From positions 1 through 8,104 of the forward strand of contig JALOSP010000043.1 in NCBI GenBank assembly GCA_025458365.1: 8,104 bases of DNA. The letters are read 5' to 3'. Shown here in pieces: positions 1 to 6,730 of this stretch. Origin of the DNA: Hyphomonadaceae bacterium. Its GTDB lineage: Bacteria; Pseudomonadota; Alphaproteobacteria; Caulobacterales; Aquidulcibacteraceae. Numbering within the stretch: position 1 is the stretch's first letter; every line of letters begins with the position of its first letter. Position numbers and translations under genes: made by a program. The notes under the pieces were generated by a model, which worked only from the letters and a program-made list of their open reading frames with translations, was not told the DNA's origin and searched no databases.

Positions 1-176
1 CCACCCTGCCCGGCCAGGATCAGCCGAGGCGCCATCATCCGCACAGGGCAGATGCGGGACTGCGCTGCGCCTGTCCAATCCCGCGCAGCCTGTACGATAA
101 TCCGGGCGGTGGGTGACAGGCCCTCCAGCCTGCAATCGAGGAAAGCATAGAAGTCGGTCGATGGCAGGGCGGGCAT
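1..176 (-). CDS. Hypothetical protein, N-terminal 58 residues (3' end beyond window); probably iron-regulated
   Basis: This open frame begins at the ATG whose complement is 174-176 and runs off the left edge, so only about 58 residues are visible. The start is well supported. An AAGGAG ribosome site (complement of 183-188) lies 6 nt upstream, and a TATGAT -10 box (complement of 204-209) would give a leader of roughly 20 nt. The visible protein begins MPALPSTDFYAFLDCRLEGL. It continues as a probable helical stretch with the segments ARIIVQAARDW and RICPVRMMAPRLIL. It has no signal peptide or clear membrane segment, and I do not recognise the family. The Fur-like palindrome over its promoter suggests induction under iron limitation; that is inference. 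The gene is divergent from the MFS exporter, with 120 bp between the two starts. Confidence 0.72.
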   Translation of the reverse strand, partial: MPALPSTDFYAFLDCRLEGLSPTARIIVQAARDWTGAAQSRICPVRMMAPRLILAGQG

Positions 177-200
177 GGCTGTCTCCTTCAGTCCTGCCAT

Positions 201-227
201 GCAATCATATTTGCGAATGAGTTGCAA
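201..227 (-). promoter_or_regulatory. Fur-box-like operator overlapping the promoter of the leftmost gene
   Basis: The plus strand reads TTGCGAATGAGTTGCAA at 211-227, an odd-centred palindrome with 6 of 8 base pairs matched around G219. A second, overlapping pair of arms, GCAA (201-204) and TTGC (211-214), extends the element to the left. TTGC...GCAA palindromes of this size are typical of alphaproteobacterial Fur/Mur sites. On the minus strand a TATGAT -10 box (204-209) lies inside the element, so a bound Fur dimer would block that promoter; no good -35 box is seen. It is 70 bp upstream of the MFS start and could also affect that gene. The sequence pattern is seen directly; binding by Fur is inferred. 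Confidence 0.6.
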
Positions 228-296
228 GTGCGTTCTTGTCAGGTCTGGCGCCTGTGGCACCTTGACCCGCCTGCCCGCCATCGCCATCACCAATCC

Positions 297-1577
297 GTGA
301 CCACAGAAGACACCCCCCGCCACCAGCCCCTGGCCCCGTTCGGCCATCGCGCCTTTGCCACATACTGGACAGCCCGGGTCTTCTGGACCCTGGGCACGCA
401 GATCCAGATCACGGCCATGGGCTGGCAGGTCTATGATGCTGCCCGCGCAAGGGGCGACAGCATCGCAGAAGGAGCTTTCCTTCTGGGCCTGATCGGGCTG
501 GTGCAGTTCGGGCCCTTGCTGCTGCTCTCGTTGCTGGGCGGCCAGGCGGCAGACCGGTTCAACCGGCGGCTGATCGTGATTGCAGGCATCGCCACAAAGG
601 CCGTCGCCGCCCTCGCCCTGATCGCCACGACTGTGGTGCCGCCAGATGGGGTGATCATCCTGATCTTTGCCGTGGCTGCGCTGACCGGGGCGCTGAACGC
701 CTTTCTGCCTGCCGCCTCCAGCGCCATGGTGCCCAATCTGATCCCACGCGAGCAATTGCCACAGGCGATTTCGCTGATGAGCGTGGCATTTCAGGCGGCC
801 ACCATCATCGGCCCGGCCTTGGGCGGGCTGGCCTATGGTCTGGGCCCGCAGGTTGCCTATGGCACGGCGGCTCTGCTGTTCGGTTTGGGCATGCTGCTGG
901 TACTGGCGATGCAGGTTCCCCAACAGGCCCCGGCGGGTGAAGCCAAGACACTGGCCCTGATCGTGGAAGGGCTGAAGTATGTCTGGACCAACAAGATCGT
1001 GTTGGGCGCAATCTCGCTCGATCTGGGCGTGGTCTGGTTTGCGGGCGCCATGGCGCTTTTGCCGGTGTTTGCCCGTGACATCCTGCATGCGGGTGCGTTT
1101 GAGCTGGGCGTGTTGCGCTCATCCATTGCTGTGGGTGCAGGCCTCGTGGCGGTGGGGCTGACGTTTGCGCCGATCCGGCGTCGTGTTGGCTATTGGATGT
1201 TTGGCGGGTCGATCGTGTTCGCGCTCGCCAGTATCGGGTTTGGCCTGTCCACCAGCGTGTGGCTGTCAGCGGCCTGTCTGGCGATTGCCGGGGCTGGCGA
1301 CATGATCAGCGTCTATGTCCGCGCCAGCCTGACACAACTCGCCACGCCAGACGCCATGCGAGGACGGGTGTCTGCGGTCAGCTTCGTGTTCATCTCGGCC
1401 TCCAACGAATTGGGCGACTTCCAGTCCGGCGTGGCCGCCCGGATTTTTGGCCCGGTGCTGGCGGTGGCCGGAGGCGGAGTGATTGCGGTTGCCGTGGCGC
1501 TCGGCTGGATGAAGCTGTTCCCCGAACTGGCCAGGGCCGACCGGTTTGAGGATGCACAGGTGAAGGAGACCGTGTGA
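297..1577 (+). CDS. MFS transporter, EntS/MFS_3-type exporter
   Basis: An inner-membrane drug:H+ antiporter-like protein of 426 residues, with about 12 hydrophobic segments. The MFS motif A loop between TM2 and TM3 is clear at residues 81-91 (GGQAADRFNRR). Also visible are the PREQLPQAISL...GPALGG segment after TM4-TM5 and the late SNELGDFQSG segment, both typical of the MFS_3 group that contains the enterobactin exporter EntS. The substrate cannot be read from sequence. The frame is open upstream to a TTG at 222, but that codon lies inside the Fur-like palindrome and would add an Arg/His-rich, non-membrane leader. I therefore chose GTG at 297, giving MTTEDTPRHQ. No convincing Shine-Dalgarno precedes this GTG, so the start is less certain than the gene. 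Its stop overlaps the start of the YjbR-like gene. Confidence 0.9.
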   Translation: MTTEDTPRHQPLAPFGHRAFATYWTARVFWTLGTQIQITAMGWQVYDAARARGDSIAEGAFLLGLIGLVQFGPLLLLSLLGGQAADRFNRRLIVIAGIATKAVAALALIATTVVPPDGVIILIFAVAALTGALNAFLPAASSAMVPNLIPREQLPQAISLMSVAFQAATIIGPALGGLAYGLGPQVAYGTAALLFGLGMLLVLAMQVPQQAPAGEAKTLALIVEGLKYVWTNKIVLGAISLDLGVVWFAGAMALLPVFARDILHAGAFELGVLRSSIAVGAGLVAVGLTFAPIRRRVGYWMFGGSIVFALASIGFGLSTSVWLSAACLAIAGAGDMISVYVRASLTQLATPDAMRGRVSAVSFVFISASNELGDFQSGVAARIFGPVLAVAGGGVIAVAVALGWMKLFPELARADRFEDAQVKETV

Positions 1578-1945
1578 TGGGGCTGATCGACTGGACCGGC
1601 TACAAGGCACTTGCGCTGCAACTGGCCACCGATGAGGCGCTGACTCACATCGAAGAGGCTGTCTCCTGGGGCCAGCCCAATCTGAAGGCCCACGGCAAGA
1701 TGTGGTGCTGGTGGAGCCCGCATGAGGATGCGCCCGTGTTCAAGATGGATCGGGCCGAACGCGAGTTCCTGATCGAGGTCGATCCGGACACGTTTTTCGT
1801 GACATCCCATTACGCCCCGCACAATCTGGTGCTGGTGCGCCCTGACCGGTGTGACCCTGACTGGGCACGGGCGCGCTTGCTGAAAAGCTGGCAGGACATG
1901 GCCCCGAAGACCCGGCTGAAGGCGTGGCTGGCAGCACGGCCCTGA
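1577..1945 (+). CDS. MmcQ/YjbR family protein
   Basis: A small cytoplasmic protein of 122 residues, the usual size for the MmcQ/YjbR family. That family has a fold related to the CyaY/MotCF-type double-wing proteins; it is often labelled DNA-binding, but its role is not established. Family landmarks are EEAVSWGQPNLKAHGKMW (about 26-43), DPDTFFVTSHY (69-79), LVRPD (86-90) and the C-terminal SWQDMAPKTRLKAWL (104-118). The ATG at 1577 shares its A with the TGA of the upstream transporter, and AAGGAG (1563-1568) lies 8 nt upstream, so translation is probably coupled. A GTG one codon earlier (1574) is possible but less well placed. It ends 2 bp before the stop of the convergent downstream gene. 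Confidence 0.87.
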   Translation: MGLIDWTGYKALALQLATDEALTHIEEAVSWGQPNLKAHGKMWCWWSPHEDAPVFKMDRAEREFLIEVDPDTFFVTSHYAPHNLVLVRPDRCDPDWARARLLKSWQDMAPKTRLKAWLAARP

Positions 1946-1947
1946 CG

Positions 1948-2592
1948 CTATTGGGAGAACTCCACCCGTGTGGGCACCGCGGGCAGCACAATTGCAACAG
2001 CGCCGCGCATGGCCCGGTCATCAGGCCGGAACACCGGATCGCCTGCCCTGTCGCGTGGCAAAGCGATCAGGCGCCCGTCTGCCAGCTCGGCCTGGCCGCT
2101 GGCAACACCAGGGAAGGCCACCCCACGCAGGCGCGGCGCGGCCAGTGCCATGGGGCCAGCAGCGCGCAGTGCGTCGCGATAGTCGCCCAGGGCATTGTTG
2201 ACCGCCGCCACCGGCACCCGGCGCGACAGCGGGATCACAGGCACAAGGTTCATGGTCAGGCTGGCCCGACCGGCCACACTGACCCGGGTGGCGCGCAGGG
2301 TGGCCAGATCGGATGGTGGAGTCAGGCGCCCGCCCGGTCCCAGTTGCAAAGGCGTGCGCCGACCGTCGCGGATCAGGGTGACTGCAGGCACTTGTCCCCC
2401 GTCCTGCCCCAGCAGACTGTACTGCATGACAAAGCCGTCACGGGTGGACGCAGGCAGTTGCAAATAGCGCTCATAGAACGGCAGCGCATCGGCCAGCGGC
2501 CTTTCGCGGGCGGCATCGCGGCTTTGGGCTGCCGCAAGACCTGACCATCCGGTGCTTGCAAGAACGACCAGTCCAATCCACCAGTGCCGCAT
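1948..2592 (-). CDS. Secreted or periplasmic protein of unknown function
   Basis: A 214-residue protein with a classical signal peptide: Arg2, a hydrophobic core about residues 4-20, and an AAA-Q cleavage site after residue 22. The mature part is rich in Ala, Arg, Pro and Leu. It starts with a segment containing PLADALPFYERYLQLP and then looks largely beta-rich (for example VTLIRDGRRTPLQLGPGGRL). It has no Cys and no catalytic motif I can identify, and I cannot name the family. The start at 2592 is supported by AGGAG on the minus strand 10 nt upstream. A nearer ATG at 2600 lies in another frame, only 2 nt from that AGGAG, and gives a protein without a signal peptide. It is divergent from the META lipoprotein across 94 bp, where I see no clear -35/-10 pair on either strand. 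Confidence 0.75.
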   Translation of the reverse strand: MRHWWIGLVVLASTGWSGLAAAQSRDAARERPLADALPFYERYLQLPASTRDGFVMQYSLLGQDGGQVPAVTLIRDGRRTPLQLGPGGRLTPPSDLATLRATRVSVAGRASLTMNLVPVIPLSRRVPVAAVNNALGDYRDALRAAGPMALAAPRLRGVAFPGVASGQAELADGRLIALPRDRAGDPVFRPDDRAMRGAVAIVLPAVPTRVEFSQ

Positions 2593-2686
2593 ACGCTCAT
2601 GTCTCCTGTGCTGCCACGAAATGGCCGCTGTCGATCCTCATCAATCCGGGCGACTTTGAGGCATGTTGAACAGTGAAGGACAGCCA

Positions 2687-3508
2687 ATGTCAGCCAGACC
2701 AGCAATGATCATGATTGCAGCACTATCTGCCCTATTTGCAGGATGCAGCCCCCAACCTCAGGTCACGACACGGCCGGCCGCACAGGAACCCGCACCGCTG
2801 CCCACACCTGCCGCACCGCAAAATTGGGTGATCACTGCGGTCAATGGCACGCCGGTGGATACGTCAGGTTTGCGAGCCCGCCCGTCCATGCAGATCAATG
2901 GCAGTGACGTGACCGGCAGCACCGGGTGCAATCGCTATTCCGGTCGCCTGCGGTTCATTGGCAGCGCCGCCGTGATCCCGGGCGCCAACACCCCGCAACC
3001 ATGGCTGGAAGGACCGGTGGCCACCACCCGCATGGCCTGCGAACCCGCGGCCATGGCGCTGGAACGGGCAATCACAAGCGCGCTCGCACAAGGCTACGCT
3101 TTCAATGTTTCAGGTGCACGCGCCAGGCTTCTGGATCGCACTGGGACCGCTGTCCTTGATCTGGAAGCTGAAGCCGTGCCTGTCCAACTGTCCGGGACAG
3201 ATTGGCAGCTTGTGCGCATAGGCGACATGGTCACAAACACCAGCCGCCGCCCGACGCTGCGGATCGACGGCAACCAGGTCTCCGGCCACAGTGGATGCAA
3301 TCGGTTTGGCGGCAGCATCACCATCACCGGCGACCGTTACGTGACGAGCGCTGGTGCCATGACCGAGATGGCCTGCGTTGACGTCGCGCCGACCAACCTG
3401 GAAGCCGCATACATGAATACCCTTTGGGGCAGTGGCACGTGGAGCATCACAGGCCGAACGCTGACCCTGTCCTGTCCGCAAGGCAGGCTGGTCTTCGAAG
3501 CCCGGTAG
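2687..3508 (+). CDS. Lipoprotein with two META (HslJ-like) domains
   Basis: A 273-residue predicted lipoprotein. The N-terminus MSARPAMIMIAALSALFAGC ends in a lipobox with Cys20; Phe at -3 is less common than Leu. A Pro/Ala/Gln-rich linker follows (about 21-46). Two META domains come next, about 46-160 and 167-273. Each carries the signature GCNR (80-83 and 203-206) and a later MAC (116-118 and 228-230). The Cys in these two motifs (81/118 and 204/230) could form a disulfide in each domain. META domains occur in HslJ, linked to heat and novobiocin tolerance, and in many envelope proteins; the molecular role is unknown. The ATG at 2687 is preferred because AAGGA (2676-2680) lies 6 nt upstream. 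An in-frame ATG at 2663 lacks a well-spaced site and would bury the signal. Its stop is 5 bp from the convergent PhoX stop. Confidence 0.88.
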   Translation: MSARPAMIMIAALSALFAGCSPQPQVTTRPAAQEPAPLPTPAAPQNWVITAVNGTPVDTSGLRARPSMQINGSDVTGSTGCNRYSGRLRFIGSAAVIPGANTPQPWLEGPVATTRMACEPAAMALERAITSALAQGYAFNVSGARARLLDRTGTAVLDLEAEAVPVQLSGTDWQLVRIGDMVTNTSRRPTLRIDGNQVSGHSGCNRFGGSITITGDRYVTSAGAMTEMACVDVAPTNLEAAYMNTLWGSGTWSITGRTLTLSCPQGRLVFEAR

Positions 3509-3513
3509 CCTTC

Positions 3514-5562
3514 TCAGCTCCCGATGATGCCGCCATCGTCCTTGGTGATCACCACCACCGAATCGCGCGGCCAGCCGCCATCCGGGAAGGTGGAGTGCGG
3601 CCCGGATGCCTCGCCACGATAGCGCTGCCCCTGCAGACTTTCGGTCCCCGGATGCTGGACCGACAGGAAGAAGCTACGCCAGTCTGGAGCAAACTTCGGG
3701 CCGGTGCCTTCTGCCCCCACCGGCATGGTGGCAAACCGGCGCACCTCGCGCGGGCCAGCCCCGGCGGTCGGCATGACATACACCGCATCATTGCACGGCC
3801 AGTGCCAGCTGTTGCCGTCCGTCGTGATCCAGGCATTGCCGCGCGGGTCGAACGTGATGTTGTCCGGGAAGGCAAACCGGTCCCCCGTGGTTGTCGGCGC
3901 GCCATCCAGCCAGGAGGACACATTGGCCATCCGCCCGTCGCTGCTGACCCGGCGCGATATGATGGGCGCTGCAGGATCACCGCCCAGCACGAACAGGTCC
4001 CATGTGAAGGTCGTGGCCGCGTGGTCGCCCCCGGCCTCGGTGATCCGCACGATGTGGCCGGTGTAATTGCGGGTGGGCTGACCGGGCTCGACCGGGCGGC
4101 GCGGATTGGCCGGTCTGGGCTCTGGCGTGTCAGCGCCGGTGTTGCCGGTACAGACGATATAGACCGAGCCCTGGCCGCGGAAGGAGCTGTCGACCGGGCT
4201 TTCCACGTCTTCGGGTCGGTCCATCGGTGTGGCGCCCAGAAGCCTTGCCACCTCGCGGGCGCGCACCATGGCATCGCCATCGTCGGCAAACCGCGCCTCG
4301 CCTGCTGCTGCGTTGCCCGATGCCGCATCGACCTTCAGCCAGCGCCCACGCCCGCGCGCATCGAACTGCGCCACATACAGACTGCCGGTCTCCAGCAAGT
4401 CCCGGTTGGCCGTGCGCTCTGCCGGGTTGAACCGGCCCGCCGAAACGAATTTGTAGACGAACTCGTTGTTCTCATCATCACCGGAATAGGTCGCGGCATG
4501 GCCGTCACGGGTCAGAACGCAGGTGGCACATTCGGACTTGCGCCTTCCCAGCGCAGTGCGCTTGCGCGGGGTCCAGGACGGGTCATAGGGGTCAATCTCG
4601 ACGATCCAGCCATAGAGTGCCGGGCCGTGCGGGTTCTTGGAAAGATCATACTGGTCAGGTCCGCCCAGCGGCCAGACCTGGCGGTAGCCGAAACTGGCTT
4701 GATCGAACTGGAACGCAGACCCGGCCTGTGCGGCCTTCAGCGGTGCGGCATCCTCGTCGCTCGTGAAATACGGCGTGTTGATGTTCTCCTCTGCCGTCAG
4801 ATAGGTGCCCCAGGGCGTATAACCTCCAGCGCAATTCTGGAACGTGCCGCACAACACCCCATCCGGTGAGGCCGGGGCATTGCCGCGCAAGCCCTCGATC
4901 AGATTGGTCACGCGCGCGCCCTCGCGCACCCAGGGGTGGGAGGCTGCCGGGCCTGAAAACAGCACTTCGGTGAAGGGCGTGATCCGCCGGTTCAGTCCGG
5001 TTCCCGGTGCCGCATCGCGCACCACCGACCAGGTGTTGGCGCCCGCATCATGAGCCAATTGCACCACACTGACCCCCATGCAGGCATACATGGCTTCCAG
5101 TTCGCTGGCACTGGCCCGCCAACGACCGTCCACTGGCTTCACCGTCATGAACGGGCTGACACTCTCGTGGTTGACGCACAGGATCATCCGGGCCTGATTG
5201 GCCTCGCGCGCGGGGTACGACCAGGCGCCATGGAAGATCGCCAGCATGTCATTGTTGGTTCCGAAGCGCTGTTCCATCTCCTTGCGGGTGAACTTGAACA
5301 GCGGTTCGCCGTCCTTCTGTTCGGGCGGGGTGACGCCCTCGAACAGAGGATCGCCCCACGACAGTAGACGGTCTACACGATAGCCTTGCGGCACCCGCAC
5401 CATGTCATCGCGGTTTTCAGGCACCCTGGCAAAGCCTGCCCGGACCGGTGCGGCGGCGGCCACCGGGGCGCCAAGCGCCCCTGCTGCCAGCGGGATCGCG
5501 CCTGCCCCGGCCAGCACGCCCCGCCGGGAATATCGCGTCTTGACGAGGTCAGAGAGGTGCAT
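3514..5562 (-). CDS. PhoX family phosphatase, Tat-exported
   Basis: A 682-residue protein of the PhoX family (formerly DUF839), monomeric alkaline phosphatases using Ca and Fe that release phosphate from organic esters in the periplasm. A twin-arginine signal is clear: SRRGVL at 12-17, then an Ala/Gly-rich hydrophobic stretch to about residue 38. Family blocks appear in order: LCVNHES (128-134), NCAGGYTPWGTYLTAEEN (243-260, including the Cys that binds iron in characterised PhoX), KRTALGR (334-340), YSGDDENNEFVYKFVS (359-374), ETGSLYVAQFD (391-401), then TGHIVRITEAGGD, FPDNITFDPRGNAWITTDG and a C-terminal GAEGTGPKFAPDWRSFFLSVQHPGT. The segment after KRTALGR reads RKSECATC, where relatives, as I recall them, have a KHEGA-type motif. 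The start has only a weak AAGAG 8 nt upstream. Actual phosphatase activity is inferred. Confidence 0.92.
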   Translation of the reverse strand: MHLSDLVKTRYSRRGVLAGAGAIPLAAGALGAPVAAAAPVRAGFARVPENRDDMVRVPQGYRVDRLLSWGDPLFEGVTPPEQKDGEPLFKFTRKEMEQRFGTNNDMLAIFHGAWSYPAREANQARMILCVNHESVSPFMTVKPVDGRWRASASELEAMYACMGVSVVQLAHDAGANTWSVVRDAAPGTGLNRRITPFTEVLFSGPAASHPWVREGARVTNLIEGLRGNAPASPDGVLCGTFQNCAGGYTPWGTYLTAEENINTPYFTSDEDAAPLKAAQAGSAFQFDQASFGYRQVWPLGGPDQYDLSKNPHGPALYGWIVEIDPYDPSWTPRKRTALGRRKSECATCVLTRDGHAATYSGDDENNEFVYKFVSAGRFNPAERTANRDLLETGSLYVAQFDARGRGRWLKVDAASGNAAAGEARFADDGDAMVRAREVARLLGATPMDRPEDVESPVDSSFRGQGSVYIVCTGNTGADTPEPRPANPRRPVEPGQPTRNYTGHIVRITEAGGDHAATTFTWDLFVLGGDPAAPIISRRVSSDGRMANVSSWLDGAPTTTGDRFAFPDNITFDPRGNAWITTDGNSWHWPCNDAVYVMPTAGAGPREVRRFATMPVGAEGTGPKFAPDWRSFFLSVQHPGTESLQGQRYRGEASGPHSTFPDGGWPRDSVVVITKDDGGIIGS

Positions 5563-5604
5563 GGAAGAAGCTCTTTTGCGGGGTTCGGTTGCAGTGATCT
5601 CCCA

Positions 5605-5641
5605 GACCTAGCTGTTGTCAGTGCCAGTGCAACTCTGGCAC
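5605..5641 (-). promoter_or_regulatory. Perfect inverted repeat overlapping a possible PhoX-gene promoter
   Basis: GTGCCAG (5621-5627) and CTGGCAC (5635-5641) form a perfect 7-bp inverted repeat around a 7-bp spacer, about 60-80 bp upstream of the PhoX-family start. On the minus strand a TTGCAC (complement of 5627-5632) could act as a -35 box, with TAGGTC (complement of 5605-5610) as a weak -10 at a 16-bp spacing, so a dimer bound to the repeat would overlap the -35. The repeat is seen directly; the promoter and operator roles are tentative. Confidence 0.35.
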
Positions 5642-5693
5642 ACAGGCAAGACTGAAAAAGATCGTGCGATCAGGGGGCTTGCGTGCAGGCTAC

Positions 5694-5738
5694 CATTCAG
5701 TTCACATTCAGGTGAGCTGGCCCACGTTGCCATGACAG
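5694..5738 (-). promoter_or_regulatory. Candidate PhoB-type site: tandem 7-bp direct repeat plus a nearby exact Pho half-site
   Basis: CATTCAG occurs twice, at 5694-5700 and 5705-5711, separated by 4 bp (TTCA). On the minus strand, facing the PhoX gene, this is CTGAATG-N4-CTGAATG. The 7+4+7 geometry is that of a Pho box (consensus CTGTCAT-N4-CTGTCAT), but only the first three bases and the spacing match. An exact CTGTCAT half-site is also present on the minus strand (complement of 5732-5738), without a partner 11 bp away. The direct repeat ends about 130 bp upstream of the PhoX start. Regulation by PhoB is inference. Confidence 0.3.
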
Positions 5739-5778
5739 GTAACCGCGGGAAACGGTGCCATATCTCAGGGGGATCACG

Positions 5779-6708
5779 ATGAAGTCTGCAGTTTCCGTCC
5801 TTGCCATTCTGGCAGTTGCCTCACCGGCGTTCGCGCAGAACACGGGGCTGCCGCCATCTGCGGGAGAAGTGAACCTCAGCGCAGGCTTTGTGCCTGACCC
5901 CCACGTCGTCGAGATTGCTGCCGGGGGCAGTACCGATGTTGGCGCAAGTCTCAACATCGACGGCTGTGTCGGGATGATTGCCGAAGAGCCGGACTACCGG
6001 CTGAACTACACCGCTGGATCCTTTCCGCTGTTTCTCGCAGCGGTCTCCGAGCAGGATATATCGCTGGTGGTCAATCTGCCGAATGGCGAATGGGCCTGCA
6101 ACGATGACGCCAACGCCTCATTCAATCCGATGCTGAGTTTCGAGCAGCCGCAGTCGGGACAGTATGACATCTGGCTGGGCACTGTGAACACCACGGATTT
6201 TGTGGCGTCGCAGCTTCTGATCACGGAAATCAACCCAGCCGGCAGCACTGATGGCGGTGGAACGGACCCTGGCGGTAACGGCTTTGACCTCTCTGCCGAA
6301 CCGAACTTCGGCACGATCAACCTGGCGGCGGGCTTTGATCCTGACCCCACGGTCGTGGAAGTCGTGTCGGGTGGCGATCAGGACCTTGGCACCTTGGGCA
6401 GCGGATGCATCGGATCAGCGTCAGCGGCCCCGGACGTGCGGTTGAACTACGAGGGCGGTGGTCTGCCGCTGACGATGATGGTGGTGGCCAACGGTGAGGA
6501 TACGTCGCTGGCAGTCAACGGGCCGGATGGGACCTGGGTCTGCAACGACGATACGGTGGAACTCGATCCGATGGTGCAATTCGCCAATCCCCAAAGTGGA
6601 CAGTACGACATTTATGTCGGCACCGTCGGCTCGGGCAACCATGCTGCCAGCTTGGGGATCACCGAAACGTTGCCGGTGGATGGCGGCGGCAAGGGCGGCA
6701 AGTCGTAA
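5779..6708 (+). CDS. Secreted protein with two tandem pre-peptidase-C-terminal-like (PPC-like) domains
   Basis: A 309-residue protein with a clear signal peptide (MKSAVSVLAILAVASPAFA, cleavage before Gln20). The mature protein is two copies of one beta-rich domain, about 31-152 and 178-299, joined by a Gly/Asp/Thr-rich linker (153-168) and ending in a Gly/Lys tail. Matching motifs are offset by 147-148 residues: a Cys at 63 and 210, RLNY at 74 and 221, W-x-CNDD at 105-110 and 253-258, and PQSGQYDI at 124-131 and 271-278. Two Cys per repeat suggest one disulfide each. The pattern resembles PPC-type beta-sandwich domains of secreted enzymes, but no catalytic domain is present, so binding or a structural role is more likely. 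The ATG at 5779 follows AGGGGG by 6 nt; an upstream in-frame ATG at 5755 would hide the signal peptide. Confidence 0.85.
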   Translation: MKSAVSVLAILAVASPAFAQNTGLPPSAGEVNLSAGFVPDPHVVEIAAGGSTDVGASLNIDGCVGMIAEEPDYRLNYTAGSFPLFLAAVSEQDISLVVNLPNGEWACNDDANASFNPMLSFEQPQSGQYDIWLGTVNTTDFVASQLLITEINPAGSTDGGGTDPGGNGFDLSAEPNFGTINLAAGFDPDPTVVEVVSGGDQDLGTLGSGCIGSASAAPDVRLNYEGGGLPLTMMVVANGEDTSLAVNGPDGTWVCNDDTVELDPMVQFANPQSGQYDIYVGTVGSGNHAASLGITETLPVDGGGKGGKS

Positions 6709-6721
6709 GGCCGGGCCTTGT
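6705..6721. other. Short hairpin at a convergent gene junction, possible weak terminator
   Basis: AAGGC (6707-6711) and GCCTT (6715-6719) form a 5-bp stem with a CGG loop, extendable by two G-U pairs on the plus transcript. The hairpin overlaps the stop codon of the PPC-like gene and lies in the 22-bp gap before the convergent recQ stop. No T-run follows on either strand, so intrinsic termination would be weak at best. Confidence 0.22.
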
Positions 6722-6730
6722 CGGACCGAA

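Noticed and set aside
222..296. An upstream TTG start that lengthens the MFS transporter by 25 residues
   Set aside because: The TTG lies inside the Fur-like palindrome, has no ribosome site, and adds a charged leader not expected before TM1.
1924..2544. A 206-codon plus-strand frame over the secreted protein gene at 1948-2592
   Set aside because: The minus-strand frame has a signal peptide and a well-spaced ribosome site; the plus-strand frame is Gln/His/Arg-rich with neither.
3424..4869. A 481-codon open frame on the plus strand antisense to the PhoX gene
   Set aside because: It lies over a clearly conserved gene, has an Arg/Gly/His-rich composition typical of shadow frames in GC-rich DNA, and shows no domain or ribosome site.
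5611..5650. A sigma-54 (-24/-12) promoter, suggested by TGGCAC and TTGCA near the inverted repeat
   Set aside because: Neither strand has TGGCAC followed at the required 5-bp spacing by TTGC.
6705..6721. A strong bidirectional intrinsic terminator between the PPC-like gene and recQ
   Set aside because: The stem is short, overlaps a stop codon and has no T-run on either side; kept only as a low-confidence hairpin.
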